A stretch of DNA of 64,000 bases from Myxococcota bacterium (GCA_963169045.1 CAUJDF010000003.1:1-64000); one strand, 5' to 3'. Positions 1 through 9,985 are shown, numbered from the stretch's first letter. Made by a program: numbers and translations. Notes: a model not told the origin generated them from the letters alone.

Positions 1-1
1 G

Positions 2-1102
2 CGCGTGAAGCGCTCGCATGCGCTGTGGAACGGTCCGATCGAATGCCGGCTGCTGCGCATCGATCTCGGCGCTGCCGGTGCGCGGCGCGCGGCACCCGGT
101 CCCGGCCTGCGCGCGCCGGATCCACTGCTCGCCGACACCGAGGGCGCGCGCATGTTCGCGAACCGGCTGCGCAAGAACATCGAGCGCCTGGACAAGCGCG
201 CCCGGCGCGAGGACGTGAGCTGCCTGCGCCTCTACGACGCCGACATGCCCGAGTACGCCTTCGCGATCGACCGCTACCTCGAGGCTGACGGCGCTTCGCA
301 GCACCTCTACGTGCAGGAGTACGAGGCGCCGGCCAGCATCGAGGCCGCTGCCGTGCGCAAACGGCGCGGCGAGGTGCTGGCGGTGCTGCCGGCGGCCGCC
401 GGGGTGCCGCCGGAGCGCATCCACCTGCGCACCCGCCGGCGCCAGCGCGGCACGGCGCAGTATGAGAAGGAGGCCGAGCGCGGGGCGAGCTGCATCGTGC
501 AGGAGGGCGGTTGCCGCTTCGAGGTGAACTTCAGCGATTACCTCGACACCGGCCTGTTCCTCGACCATCGCCCCCTGCGGCTGCACGTCGGGCGGGAGGC
601 GGCGGGTCGGCGCTTCCTCAATCTGTTCTGCTACACGGCGGCGTTCACGGTGCACGCGGCGGCGGGGGGCGCGCGCGCCACCACGAGCGTGGATCTCTCG
701 AACACATACCTCGATTGGGCGCGCGACAACCTGTCGCTCAACGGCCTCACGGGGCCCGAGCACCGGCTCGTGCGCGCCGACGTGCGGCAGTTCCTCGACG
801 AGGCCGCGCGTCGCGGAGAGACCTACGATCGGGTGGTGATCGATCCGCCGACGTTCTCGCGCAGCAAGAAGACCGAGACCGATCTCGACCTGCAGCGCGA
901 CCACGTGGCGCTGCTCCAGGCGGTGCTGCGCCTCGTGCCGGCGGGCGGGGTGGTCTGGTTCTCGACGAACAACCGGCGTTTCCGCCTCGACGAAGCCGCG
1001 TTCGCCGGCGCGGTCGCCGAGGACGTCAGCGAGTGGAGCATCCCGCCCGACTTCCGCGACCGCCGCATCCACCGGTGCTTCCGGCTCCTGCGGCCTACTT
1101 GA
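2..1102 (+). CDS. rlmL: 23S rRNA methyltransferase, RlmK part of an RlmKL-type protein (5' truncated by window)
   Basis: SAM-dependent methyltransferase acting on 23S rRNA in the cytoplasm. The visible protein aligns by eye with the C-terminal (RlmK, m7G2069) half of E. coli RlmKL. Shared stretches are ANRLRKN, RLYDADMPEYAFAIDRY, VQEYEAP, DYLDTGLFLDHR (RNA/active-site segment), FLNLFCYTAAFTVHAA (SAM motif I) and VIDPPTFSRSK (catalytic DPP[TF] motif). The first residues, WNGPIECRLL, look like the end of the preceding RlmL (m2G2445) domain. The frame is open to the window edge, so the GTG at 5 is probably internal and the gene continues upstream. The stop overlaps the convergent lipoprotein gene by 8 bp. 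Confidence is high for the family; the double-domain form is inferred because the N-terminal half is not visible. Confidence 0.9.
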   Translation, partial: RVKRSHALWNGPIECRLLRIDLGAAGARRAAPGPGLRAPDPLLADTEGARMFANRLRKNIERLDKRARREDVSCLRLYDADMPEYAFAIDRYLEADGASQHLYVQEYEAPASIEAAAVRKRRGEVLAVLPAAAGVPPERIHLRTRRRQRGTAQYEKEAERGASCIVQEGGCRFEVNFSDYLDTGLFLDHRPLRLHVGREAAGRRFLNLFCYTAAFTVHAAAGGARATTSVDLSNTYLDWARDNLSLNGLTGPEHRLVRADVRQFLDEAARRGETYDRVVIDPPTFSRSKKTETDLDLQRDHVALLQAVLRLVPAGGVVWFSTNNRRFRLDEAAFAGAVAEDVSEWSIPPDFRDRRIHRCFRLLRPT

Positions 1103-1718
1103 GGAACGTCGGCACGTTCTGGGCGCAGGCGGTCTTGAACGCCGGCAGCAGGTCCACGGCCTCGGCGTCGAGCGTCGCGTGGCAGGTGAAGTACTTCTCG
1201 GCGCCGTCCTTCCAGCGCGCGGCGGCGAGATAGACCTTCTTGTCGTCCTTGGGCTTCGCGACGAGCAGCTTGCCGGTGGGGGCGGTGAGCGCCTGCTCCT
1301 CGAGGATCTCCCAGCGCGTGGCGTCGCGGAACTGACCCAGGTCGACCTTCTCGGCGACGGCGGCCCAGTCCTTCGGCTCGCACATGCCGTCGCAGTTCGT
1401 GCCGACCTTGTACTTCGTCATGAAGCCGAGGTTCGACCCTTCGGGCGGCTCGAAGGAGCCGGGGATGAAGCCCGCCTTCCAGCCCTTGGGGACGGCGGCG
1501 ACGATCTTCTCTTTGTCGAGCGTCTGTGCCTCGAACTCGATCGTGGCGCCGGCGGGGCGGGCGGCGTTGACGGCGGCGAGCGCCTGCGTGAAGTCGGTCG
1601 CGGGGGCTTCGGCCTGCTTCTCGGCCTTCTTCTCGCCGCCGGCGGGGGCGGCGCCCCGGTCACAGCCGGCGACACAGCCGGCGACGGCGAGCAACGCGAT
1701 CAGGGGTAGCGTGCGCAT
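1095..1718 (-). CDS. Small secreted lipoprotein, unknown function
   Basis: A 207-aa protein with a type II signal peptide (MRTLPLIALLAVAGCVAGC), so probably membrane-anchored. The mature part has an Ala/Lys/Glu-rich linker, then a compact domain with three Cys (TNCDGMC and FTC) and the phrase VPKGWKAGFIPGSFEPP. No family recognised. The start at 1718 is chosen over the longer frame (to 1847) because an AGGAGG ribosome site lies just upstream and the signal peptide begins there. It is convergent with, and overlaps, the rRNA methyltransferase gene by 8 bp, and is divergent from the lipoprotein at 1841. Confidence 0.85.
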   Translation of the reverse strand: MRTLPLIALLAVAGCVAGCDRGAAPAGGEKKAEKQAEAPATDFTQALAAVNAARPAGATIEFEAQTLDKEKIVAAVPKGWKAGFIPGSFEPPEGSNLGFMTKYKVGTNCDGMCEPKDWAAVAEKVDLGQFRDATRWEILEEQALTAPTGKLLVAKPKDDKKVYLAAARWKDGAEKYFTCHATLDAEAVDLLPAFKTACAQNVPTFLK

Positions 1719-1840
1719 CGGGTCCTCCTTGGGCGCGACACACTGACAGCGGGGGTCGGGGGGCGCAAGGGCGCGGTGACGGTTTTTGCACCCTGGCAGG
1801 CGTGCGGCGGATGCCAAGAAGCCTGACAGAAGGAGGACGC

Positions 1841-3271
1841 ATGGCACGCTCGTGGGGCGGAGTTCTCGTGGCGGCCGCGACGCTCGCGCTGGCCGGATGC
1901 ATCGAATCGGTCGAGTCGGAGGCAGGCGCCGTCGACGCCGACGCGGCGGTCGCGCTGCTGGCGCCCGACGCGGCGTGGGCGATGCCCGACGCGGCGCGGG
2001 CGTCCGACGCCGCGCCGGCGTCCGACGCGGGCGCGCCGGATGACATCGACGCGGCGGGGTCGGGCGGCGACGGGCAGGCCGCCCGGCCCTGTCTCGTCGT
2101 CGCGCCGGAGCGCCTGGACTTCGCCGCGACGCGCATCGGCTCCACCTCCGGCCGGACGATCCGACTCGAGGGCTGCGGCGGCCGGGGCGTCGTCGTCGAC
2201 GAGGTGCGCGTCGAGGGCGATCCGCTCGGCGTGTTCGCGGTCGGCGCGGCGACGCCGATCCAGGTGTTGCCCGGCGGCGCCGCCGAGCTCGACGTGCGCT
2301 TCACGCCGGTGGCGACCGAGCCGTTCGCGGCGCGCCTCGTCCTGCGACACGACGCCTGCGACGACCCGGCCGGGTGCCTCGCCGAGGTGGCGCTCGCCGG
2401 GCGAGGGTCGGGGGCGCGTCCACCGGAACCCCGCGTCGAGCAAGGCGAAATGGACGTGGCCCCGCTCGACGTCGTCACGCTCGACGGCAGCGCGTCGGTC
2501 CCCGGCGAGCTGGGCATCACCGCCTGGCACTGGACGGTCGTCGCGCGACCGGCGGGCTCGACGTCGCAGCCGGCGGAGCGCTTCACGACCCCGCGCCGCC
2601 CGCAGGACGGCCGCGTCGACGACGATCCCGCCACGCCCACCGCGCAGTTCTTCGTCGACCTGGCCGGCGAGTACACGATCGAGCTGCGCGTCGGGGACGC
2701 CGCCGGCATGCCAACCGACGCGGCGTTCGCGACGCTGCTCATCCGCGCCCGCCCGGGCGAGGACATCCACGTGCAGCTCGTCTGGAATACGCCGGGCGAC
2801 GCGGACCAGACCGACCCGGAAGGCACCGACGTCGACCTGCACTTCCTGCATCCGACGGCGCGCGGCTGGGGCGTCTCGCCGCTCGACACCTACTTCGCCA
2901 ACTGGAGCCCCGACTGGGGGCGGCAGGGGGATCCCCTGGACGATCCGTCGCTCGACATCGACGACGTCGACGGCGCCGGTCCCGAGAACATCAACCTCGA
3001 CAACCCCGAGGACACGTCGCAGTTCGACGCGTGCTACCGCGTCGGCGCGCACTACTTCCGCGGCGAGAACCACGTCGGCGGGGGCACGTACGGGCCGTCC
3101 GACGCCACGGTGCGCATCTACCTCGGCGGCGAGCTCGCCTACGAGAAGACGCGCACGCTCGACGCGACCGACAACTTCTGGTTCGCGGCCGAGGTGTGCT
3201 GGACCGACGCGGAGCGGCGCGTGATCGACGTCGACCGCTTCTATGAGACGGTCCCGATCGAGATGCCGTGA
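1841..3271 (+). CDS. Large lipoprotein, anchor-D-like and PKD-like domains (paralogue A)
   Basis: A 476-aa exported lipoprotein (signal peptide ending LALAGC) with a strong AAGGAGG site before ATG 1841. After the Cys comes a low-complexity Asp/Ala linker (residues ~25-80). Next is an immunoglobulin-like choice-of-anchor-D/ASH-type domain (LDFAATRIGS...VLPGGAAELDVRFTP, ~85-185). Then follows a PKD-like domain (LDVVTLDGSAS...AGEYTIELRV, ~205-300). A ~170-residue C-terminal domain starts GEDIHVQLVW and contains DVDLHFLHP, many Asp/Asn and NLDNPEDTS. The next gene has the same layout and near-identical C-terminal phrases, so the two are paralogues. The acidic loops suggest metal binding, but this is inference. 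Function unknown. Confidence 0.9.
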   Translation: MARSWGGVLVAAATLALAGCIESVESEAGAVDADAAVALLAPDAAWAMPDAARASDAAPASDAGAPDDIDAAGSGGDGQAARPCLVVAPERLDFAATRIGSTSGRTIRLEGCGGRGVVVDEVRVEGDPLGVFAVGAATPIQVLPGGAAELDVRFTPVATEPFAARLVLRHDACDDPAGCLAEVALAGRGSGARPPEPRVEQGEMDVAPLDVVTLDGSASVPGELGITAWHWTVVARPAGSTSQPAERFTTPRRPQDGRVDDDPATPTAQFFVDLAGEYTIELRVGDAAGMPTDAAFATLLIRARPGEDIHVQLVWNTPGDADQTDPEGTDVDLHFLHPTARGWGVSPLDTYFANWSPDWGRQGDPLDDPSLDIDDVDGAGPENINLDNPEDTSQFDACYRVGAHYFRGENHVGGGTYGPSDATVRIYLGGELAYEKTRTLDATDNFWFAAEVCWTDAERRVIDVDRFYETVPIEMP

Positions 3272-3329
3272 ACGGGCTTGTCGGCGTCCGCTTCGCGGAG
3301 TCATGATGCGCGGCTCCGGAGGGATTGTC

Positions 3330-4949
3330 ATGCGTGTGTCCGTGCCTGCCATCCTTGTGCTGCTGGTCGCGGCGTGCACCGCCGACAACGAGGGGCAGCG
3401 GCTGTCCGCGGTCGGGCAGTCGTGCGCGCGCACCGCCGATTGTGTCGCGGAGGCGGTGTGCCTCGGCGCAGTCTGCGTGGTCGAAGGGGACGTCGACGGT
3501 GGCCCCGACGAGGAGGACGGCGGCGGCGCAGGCGCTGACGCGGGTGGCGGCGGCGGCGCGGGCGGCGGCGGCGGCGGTGCGGGTGGCGGCGCTGACAGTG
3601 GCATCAGCGGCGCGGGTGGCGGCGGCGGCGCGGGCGGCGGCGGTGGCGGCGGCGCCGGTGGCGGCGCGGGCGGCGGCGGCGCGGTCGAGCCGGGGCGGCC
3701 CTGCCTCCGCGTGACCCCGGAGTCGCGCGAGTACCCCGCCACCATGGTCGGCCGCACCGACCGGCGGCCCTTGGCGCTCGAGAGCTGCGGCGGCGCGCCG
3801 GTCGAGATCCGCCGCGTCTACCTCAAGGAAGGCACGAGCCCCGCGTTCGGCCTGCCCGACGCGCCCGACCTCCCGTTGGTGCTGCCGCCGGCCACGCCGG
3901 GCGAGCCGCTTCCGTCCCGCAACTTCGACGTCTCGTTCACGCCGCCCGACCGCGAGGTCTACGGCGGCACCGTCGTCATCGAGAGCGACGACCCGGCGAC
4001 GTGCACCGACGCCGCGCGCCCCGAGTCGTGCGTCGTCGAGGTGCCGCTCGTCGGCCGCGGCGTCCACAACCGGTGCCCCGTGCCGGTCGCCGCCGAGACC
4101 GAGCTCGACGTCCTGCCGCTCGATGTCGTGACGCTCGACGGCAGCGAGTCCCACGACCCCGACGGCCAGGTGGTGCGATACCGCTGGGTGGTGGTGGCGA
4201 GGCCCGCGGGGTCGACGCAGGCGCCCGCCGAGGGCTTCCAGAATCCGCGACGGCCGCAGGACGGCCATCGCCCCGACGACGAGGCGACGCCCGAGGCGCA
4301 GCTCTTCATCGACCTCGCCGGCGAGTACGTCGTCGAGCTGCACGTCACCGACAACCTCGAGACGGAGGCGCCGTCCGACGTGTGCCCCGAACCGCTGGCG
4401 CGGGTCACGATCCGCGCGGTGCCCGGCGAGGACATCCACGTCCAGCTCGTCTGGGACACGCCGGGCGATCCGAACCAGACCGACCACGAAGGCGCCGACG
4501 TCGACCTGCACTTCCTGCATCCGCAGGCGCGCGCCTGGGCCGTCGCGCCGCTCGACTGCTACTTCGCCAATGCCCAGCCCGACTGGGGGCGGCGCGGGGT
4601 CCCCGACGACGACCCGTCGCTCGACATCGACGACATCGACGGCGCGGGGCCCGAGAACGTCAACCTCGACAACCCCGAGGACACCAGCGCGTTCGGGAAC
4701 GGCTACCACGTCGGCGCCCACTACTTCCGGGCGGAGAACTTCATCAACGGTCGCGGCTGGGGGCCGAGCGACGTCACCGCCCGCATCTACCTCGGCGGCC
4801 AGCTCGCCTACGAGAAGGCCCGCCGCCTGGAGACCACCGAGAACTTCTGGCACGCGGCCCAGATCCGCTGGACGGCGGCCGAGCGCGTGGTCGTCGACAT
4901 CGACCGCTTCTACCAGATGGTCCCCCGGATGGTCCCCGGCGCGCCCTGA
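3330..4949 (+). CDS. Large lipoprotein, anchor-D-like and PKD-like domains (paralogue B)
   Basis: A 539-aa lipoprotein, tandem paralogue of the preceding gene (58-bp gap). Signal peptide MRVSVPAILVLLVAACT. The start at 3330 has GGAGGG upstream; ATG 3303 is an alternative. After the Cys there is a short Cys-containing segment (SCARTADCVAEAVC), then a Gly-rich linker of GGGGGAGG type (~residues 65-125). The anchor-D-like domain (SREYPATMVGRTDRRPLALESCGG), the PKD-like domain (LDVVTLDGSESHDPDGQ, a better PKD match than in paralogue A) and the same GEDIHVQLVW...DVDLHFLHP domain follow. Linkers differ completely between the paralogues while the domains are conserved, as expected for flexible stalks holding a functional head. 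Ligand unknown. Confidence 0.9.
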   Translation: MRVSVPAILVLLVAACTADNEGQRLSAVGQSCARTADCVAEAVCLGAVCVVEGDVDGGPDEEDGGGAGADAGGGGGAGGGGGGAGGGADSGISGAGGGGGAGGGGGGGAGGGAGGGGAVEPGRPCLRVTPESREYPATMVGRTDRRPLALESCGGAPVEIRRVYLKEGTSPAFGLPDAPDLPLVLPPATPGEPLPSRNFDVSFTPPDREVYGGTVVIESDDPATCTDAARPESCVVEVPLVGRGVHNRCPVPVAAETELDVLPLDVVTLDGSESHDPDGQVVRYRWVVVARPAGSTQAPAEGFQNPRRPQDGHRPDDEATPEAQLFIDLAGEYVVELHVTDNLETEAPSDVCPEPLARVTIRAVPGEDIHVQLVWDTPGDPNQTDHEGADVDLHFLHPQARAWAVAPLDCYFANAQPDWGRRGVPDDDPSLDIDDIDGAGPENVNLDNPEDTSAFGNGYHVGAHYFRAENFINGRGWGPSDVTARIYLGGQLAYEKARRLETTENFWHAAQIRWTAAERVVVDIDRFYQMVPRMVPGAP

Positions 4950-5087
4950 CGGCGCCGGAAATCCACCCCCGCCCTCCACGAAAAACCGTCGGTGCCCCGC
5001 GAGACATGCCGATGGGCTGGGCCGCGCGCCGGCGGCACGGAACTTGCGGATGCCGCGCGCAGTGGCGGCAACGGTGGAGGCACGGCC

Positions 5088-8000
5088 ATGAGACGGTGGT
5101 GGCTGGGGGTGGCGATGGCGGCGCTCGGCGCCTGTGACGACGGCAGCAGCGTGGGCGGAGGCGGCGCGCCGCCGCCCGACGAGAAGCCGGCCGCCGGGAC
5201 GCTGCGCCTCGAGGAGCGCGAGATCGCCGCCCGCCCCGACGGCGCGCGCACCCACGTCGACCTCGTGCTGCACCGCACCGGCGGCGTCACCATCGAGGGA
5301 CGCGCGAAGGTCGAAGTGCTCCGACTCTCGGACGGCGCCGTCGTCGCCACCGGTGACGCCCCGTTCACCGCCGACGCCGCCGCGAACCCCGTCACGATCC
5401 CCGTCGACTTCCAGCCCGACGCGGCGACGCCCGGCGGCCGCGCCGACTACGTCCTGCTGTACCGCGTGGAGTGGGACGACGACGCGCTCTGGGGCCGCCG
5501 CTCGCTCTTCACCGCCCAGCCGCCGAGCGAGGCCCAGCTCGTCGGTCCGGACCACTTCCGCACGGGCGCGGCGTCGTTCGTGCGCGTGATCGCCCGCGAT
5601 CCGCGCACCGGCCGCGCGCTGCCCGACGTGCCCGTCTCGCTCTCGCTCGAGCGCGAGGACGCCGAGCCGGTCGCGCTGCCGGGGGGCGTGACCGACGCCA
5701 TCGGCCAGGCGGCGCTGCCGGTGCAGTTCGACGACGCGCAGGTGGGCGACGCCCGCCTCGTCGTACGGCTCGAGGCGCCCGACGGCCCGCAGGAGATCCG
5801 CGCCAACGTCGCCGTCGAGCGCGCGACGAAGGTGCTGCTGACCACCGACAAGCCGCTCTACCAGCCCGGCCAGACGATCCACCTGCGCGCGCTGGCGCTG
5901 CGCCGCCCGGCGCTCACGCCCGACGCGGACCAGCCGCTCGTCTTCGAGGTCTACGACGGCAAGGGCAACACGCTCGACCGCCAGACGATCGAGACCGACG
6001 GCCATGGCATCGCGGCGACGACGTTCCGCATCGCGGGCGAGGTCAACACGGGCGCGTGGCGGCTCGTGGCGAAGATCGGCGACATCACGACGGAGAAGAC
6101 CGTCACCGTCGATCGCTACGCCCTGCCGAAGTACGACGTCGACGTGAACCTCGACCAGGAGGTCTACCTCGCCGGCAGCCAGCTCGAGGGCAGCATCGCG
6201 CTGCGTTACTTCTTCGGCGAGCCGGTGCGCGGCGGCCACGTGACCGTCGTCGGCGCGACGCTCGACACCGGGCGCACGCCGTTCGCCGAGGTGCAGGGCG
6301 CGACGAACGACGACGGCCTCTTCCGGTTCACGATGCGCCTGCCCGACTACGTCGTCGGGCTGCCGCTCGAGCAGGGCGGCGGGCTCGTCGAGCTCGGCAT
6401 CACCGCCACCGATACCGCCGGCCAGGAGCGCCAGGTCGCGCGCACGCTGCGCATCGCCAAGGCCGCGCTCGAGGTGGCGGTCGTGCCGGAGAGCGGCGAG
6501 ATCGCGCCCGGCCTCGTCAACGAGCTGCTCGTGCGCAGCCTCGACGCGACGGGGCGGCCGGTAGCGGCGCGGCACGAGCTCTCCATCCTCGACGGCGGCG
6601 GCAACGCCTTGCCCGCCAAGGAGTTCGAGACCGATCGCGACGGCCTCGCGCGCGTCGCCATCCCGGTGGCGGGCGAGCGTCTGCAGCTGCGCGTGGTGAG
6701 CACCGACGCCGACGGCCACCGCGTCGAGAACGCCTTCGAGTTCTTCGCCGGCGTCGGCCGGGCCGAGGGCGCGGTGCTCGTGCGCCCCGAGCGCGCGCTG
6801 TACCGCGTCGGCGAGACGCTGAACGTCGACGTGCTGGTCGACGGGGCGCCCGACCGCGTCTATCTCGACGTGGTCCGCGCGGGGCAGACGGTGCTGACGA
6901 GCATCCTGACGCCGGACGCGCAGGGGCGGGCCCGCTACGCGCTCGACCTGGCCGCCGACCACGCGGGCGCGCTCGAGATCGACGCCTACTACCTCGCGCA
7001 GGGCAGCTCGCTGCGGCGCGACCGCGCGAGCGTGTACGTGGAGCCCGCCGACGCGCTGCGCATCGCCGTGCGGACGGACCGGCCGCAGTACGCGCCCGGC
7101 GAGGAGGCGCGGCTCACCTTCGAGGTGACCGACGGCCAGGGCCAAGGAAGCGCCGCCGCGCTCGGCCTGAACATCGTCGACGAGGCCGTGTTCGGGCTCA
7201 TGGAGTTCCGGCCGGGCCTCGAGAAGGCCTACTTCCAGATCGAGTCGGAGCTGGCGCAGCCGCGGTACCAGATCGGCGTCCCGGACCTCGCCACGCTGGC
7301 GTCGGACCCGGCGGCGGCCGACGACCCGGTGCGGCAGGCGGAGGCGAAGCTGCTGTTCGCCGCCGGCGGCCTGCCGCCCGCGGGCCTCTCGATCAACACC
7401 TTCGCGCTGGCGCAGTCGGAGGCGCAGGCGCTGGTGAAGCCCGCGGTGCAGCGGCTCGCGACGGCCTTCGTCGAGGCGCTGCGCGGCGAGGTGAGCGCCG
7501 GGCGCGTCGACGCGGCGGGCCTCGGCGACCTCGTGGCCTCCGGGTTCGCGTCGTCCTACGACCCGTGGGGCAAGCCGATCGAGGCGCGGCTCATGGGCGA
7601 CCAGCTCGTCGTCACGTCGCTCGGCCCCGACGAGGCCGCGGGCACGCCCGACGACATCCGCTTCGAGTTCCCGCTGTACCTGGTGCTGTACGGCGAGCAG
7701 GTGGACCGGGACTTCGACGACGACGGTGCCAACGGCCCGTTCCCGGCGCCGCCCGAGGCGGGGGGCGGCGGCGGCGCGGGCGGCGGTCCGGCGGGCAACG
7801 GCGGCGGCGCGCCGCGGGTGCGCCGCAACTTCCCGGAGACGCTCTTCGTCGAGCCGGCGCTGATCACCGACGGCCAGGGCCGCGCCGAGATCACGGTGCC
7901 GCTCGCCGACAGCATCACGACGTGGCGCCTCTCGGCGATGGCCAACTCCGCCGAGGGCCTGCTCGGCTCGACGGACGCGGGCGTGCGCGTGTTCCAGGAC

Positions 8001-9908
8001 TTCTTCGTCGACCTCGACGTGCCGGCGACGCTGACGCGCGGCGACGAGTACGGCGTGCCGGTGGCCCTCTACAACTACGCCGACGCGCCGCAGACCGTGC
8101 GCCTCCAGGTGCAGGCGGGCGACTGGTACGAGCTGCTCGGACCGGTGGAGCAGGAGGTGGACCTCGGTCCGGGCGAGGTGCGCGGCGTGCGCCTGCCCAT
8201 CCGCGTGCAGCGCGTCGGCCTGCACGAGCTCACCGTGTTCGCCATCGGCGACCGCCTGCAGGACGCGGTGGCGCGCGCCGTCCGCGTCGAGCCCGACGGG
8301 CAGAAGGTCGAGACGGCCACCACCGGCCGCCTCGAGGGCAACATCTCGCGCGCGGTCACCCTGCCGGCGGACGCCGTCGAAGGATCGGGCCGCCTGATCG
8401 TGAAGCTGTACCCCGGTCTGTTCGCGACGGTGGTCGAGGGCCTCGACGGTCTGTTGTCGATGCCGTCGGGCTGCTTCGAGCAGACCTCGGCGACGACGTG
8501 GCCCAACGTGCTCGTCACGAAGTACATGCGCGAGAGCGGCACGGTCACGCCGGAGATCGACGTCCGCGCCAGCGAGTTCATCAACACCGGCTACCAGCGC
8601 CTGCTCACGTTCGAGGTGCAGGGCGGCGGCTTCGAGTGGTTCGGCAGCCCGCCGGCCCACGTGGTGCTCACCGCCTACGGCCTGCTCGAGTTCACCGACA
8701 TGGCGACGGTGCGCACGGTGGACGCGGCGATGATCGATCGCACGCGGGCGTGGCTGCTGGCGCAGCAGAAGGCCGACGGGCACTGGGAGATCGCGCAGCG
8801 CGGCCTCGACGAGACGGGCAACCTCACCGACCCCGTGGCCGTGACCGCGTACGTGGCGTTCGCGCTGGCGGCGGCCGGCGAGCGCGGCGAGCCGCTCGAC
8901 CGCGCGCGCGGCTACCTCGAGGCGCGGCTCGAAGGGATGGGCACCTACACGCTGGCGCTGTTCGCGAACTTCATGGCCGCCTACCAGCCGAACGGCCCGC
9001 TGACGGGACGCATCATCGCCGAGCTGGCGCGGCGGGTGTCGGAGACGGTCGAGGGCGATCTGTCGCGCTGGGAGACCGACGAACAGACGACGACCTACGG
9101 CGGCGGCGAGTACGCGTGGATCGAGACGACGGCGCTCGCGACGCACGCGCTGCTCGTGGTCGGCGCCCACCCCGACGTGGCGCAGGCGGCGCTCAACTGG
9201 CTCGTGTCGAAGAAGAGCCCGGGCGGCAACTGGGGCTCGACGGCGGGCACGGTGTGGACGATCAAGTGCATGCTGCGCGCGCTCTCCGGCGGGCGCGACG
9301 AGCGCGCCGACGCCACGATCACCGTGCGCTTCGACGGCCAGCAGCAGGCGAGCTTCCGCGTGACGCCCGACAACGCGGATGTCATGCGTCAGGCGGATCT
9401 GTCGGCGCTGCTGGTCCCCGGCCAGGAGCACCTCGTCGAGATCGCGATCGAGGGCCAGGGCAACCTGCAGTACGGCATCGTCGAGGGCCACCATCAGCCG
9501 TGGGCCGAGGCGCCGCCCGCCGAGGGGCCGCTCAGCATCACGGTGGAGTACGACCGCACGCAGCTCGCGGTCGACGACACCGTGATGGCCACGGTCACCA
9601 TCGCCAACAACGACCTCGCGTTCGCCGACATGGTGATGGTCGACCTGGGCATCCCGCCCGGCTTCGACCTGATGACGGCCGATCTCGACGCGCTGCGCGA
9701 CGCGGGGGTGTTCCGCCGTCACGAGCACACCGAGCGGCAGCTGCTGCTCTACTTCGACGTGGTGCGCCCCGAGCGCCCGCTCACCTTCCAGTACCGCCTC
9801 GTCGCGCGGGATCCCATCCGCGCGCAGGCGCCGCGCAGCCGGATCTACAGCTACTACAACGCCGACGTGGGCGCCGACGCCGAGCCGATCGAGTTCGAGG
9901 TGCAGTGA
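5088..9908 (+). CDS. Alpha-2-macroglobulin family lipoprotein with thioester motif
   Basis: A 1606-aa surface or periplasmic protease trap. The start at 5088 has GGTGGAGG upstream and gives a lipoprotein signal (MRRWWLGVAMAALGAC). Macroglobulin repeats follow; the MG2-like domain begins LTTDKPLYQPGQ at ~residue 248. A Gly-rich stretch (~890-905) sits where a bait or linker is expected. The A2M core follows (NFPETLFVEPALITDGQGRA, ITTWRLSAMA). The thioester site is GCFEQ with Cys1129 (codon at 8472) and keeps the C-x-E-Q signature. The alpha-helical thioester domain continues as LTAYGLLEFTDMA, then a C-terminal receptor-like domain. In many bacteria an A2M gene neighbours penicillin-binding protein PbpC; none is here. 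Directly downstream of the two domain-rich lipoproteins, with which it may be co-expressed. Confidence 0.95.
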   Translation: MRRWWLGVAMAALGACDDGSSVGGGGAPPPDEKPAAGTLRLEEREIAARPDGARTHVDLVLHRTGGVTIEGRAKVEVLRLSDGAVVATGDAPFTADAAANPVTIPVDFQPDAATPGGRADYVLLYRVEWDDDALWGRRSLFTAQPPSEAQLVGPDHFRTGAASFVRVIARDPRTGRALPDVPVSLSLEREDAEPVALPGGVTDAIGQAALPVQFDDAQVGDARLVVRLEAPDGPQEIRANVAVERATKVLLTTDKPLYQPGQTIHLRALALRRPALTPDADQPLVFEVYDGKGNTLDRQTIETDGHGIAATTFRIAGEVNTGAWRLVAKIGDITTEKTVTVDRYALPKYDVDVNLDQEVYLAGSQLEGSIALRYFFGEPVRGGHVTVVGATLDTGRTPFAEVQGATNDDGLFRFTMRLPDYVVGLPLEQGGGLVELGITATDTAGQERQVARTLRIAKAALEVAVVPESGEIAPGLVNELLVRSLDATGRPVAARHELSILDGGGNALPAKEFETDRDGLARVAIPVAGERLQLRVVSTDADGHRVENAFEFFAGVGRAEGAVLVRPERALYRVGETLNVDVLVDGAPDRVYLDVVRAGQTVLTSILTPDAQGRARYALDLAADHAGALEIDAYYLAQGSSLRRDRASVYVEPADALRIAVRTDRPQYAPGEEARLTFEVTDGQGQGSAAALGLNIVDEAVFGLMEFRPGLEKAYFQIESELAQPRYQIGVPDLATLASDPAAADDPVRQAEAKLLFAAGGLPPAGLSINTFALAQSEAQALVKPAVQRLATAFVEALRGEVSAGRVDAAGLGDLVASGFASSYDPWGKPIEARLMGDQLVVTSLGPDEAAGTPDDIRFEFPLYLVLYGEQVDRDFDDDGANGPFPAPPEAGGGGGAGGGPAGNGGGAPRVRRNFPETLFVEPALITDGQGRAEITVPLADSITTWRLSAMANSAEGLLGSTDAGVRVFQDFFVDLDVPATLTRGDEYGVPVALYNYADAPQTVRLQVQAGDWYELLGPVEQEVDLGPGEVRGVRLPIRVQRVGLHELTVFAIGDRLQDAVARAVRVEPDGQKVETATTGRLEGNISRAVTLPADAVEGSGRLIVKLYPGLFATVVEGLDGLLSMPSGCFEQTSATTWPNVLVTKYMRESGTVTPEIDVRASEFINTGYQRLLTFEVQGGGFEWFGSPPAHVVLTAYGLLEFTDMATVRTVDAAMIDRTRAWLLAQQKADGHWEIAQRGLDETGNLTDPVAVTAYVAFALAAAGERGEPLDRARGYLEARLEGMGTYTLALFANFMAAYQPNGPLTGRIIAELARRVSETVEGDLSRWETDEQTTTYGGGEYAWIETTALATHALLVVGAHPDVAQAALNWLVSKKSPGGNWGSTAGTVWTIKCMLRALSGGRDERADATITVRFDGQQQASFRVTPDNADVMRQADLSALLVPGQEHLVEIAIEGQGNLQYGIVEGHHQPWAEAPPAEGPLSITVEYDRTQLAVDDTVMATVTIANNDLAFADMVMVDLGIPPGFDLMTADLDALRDAGVFRRHEHTERQLLLYFDVVRPERPLTFQYRLVARDPIRAQAPRSRIYSYYNADVGADAEPIEFEVQ

Positions 9909-9985
9909 CGCGCCGGGAGGCCCTCGGGGGCCGACCGGCGGGGCGCAGCCCGGTGCCCAGAGGCGCGCCGGGAACGCGCGGCGGG

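Noticed and set aside
7752-7812. Gly-rich DNA in the A2M gene as a separate repeat element
   Set aside because: It is an in-frame linker at the expected bait or linker position of the protein.
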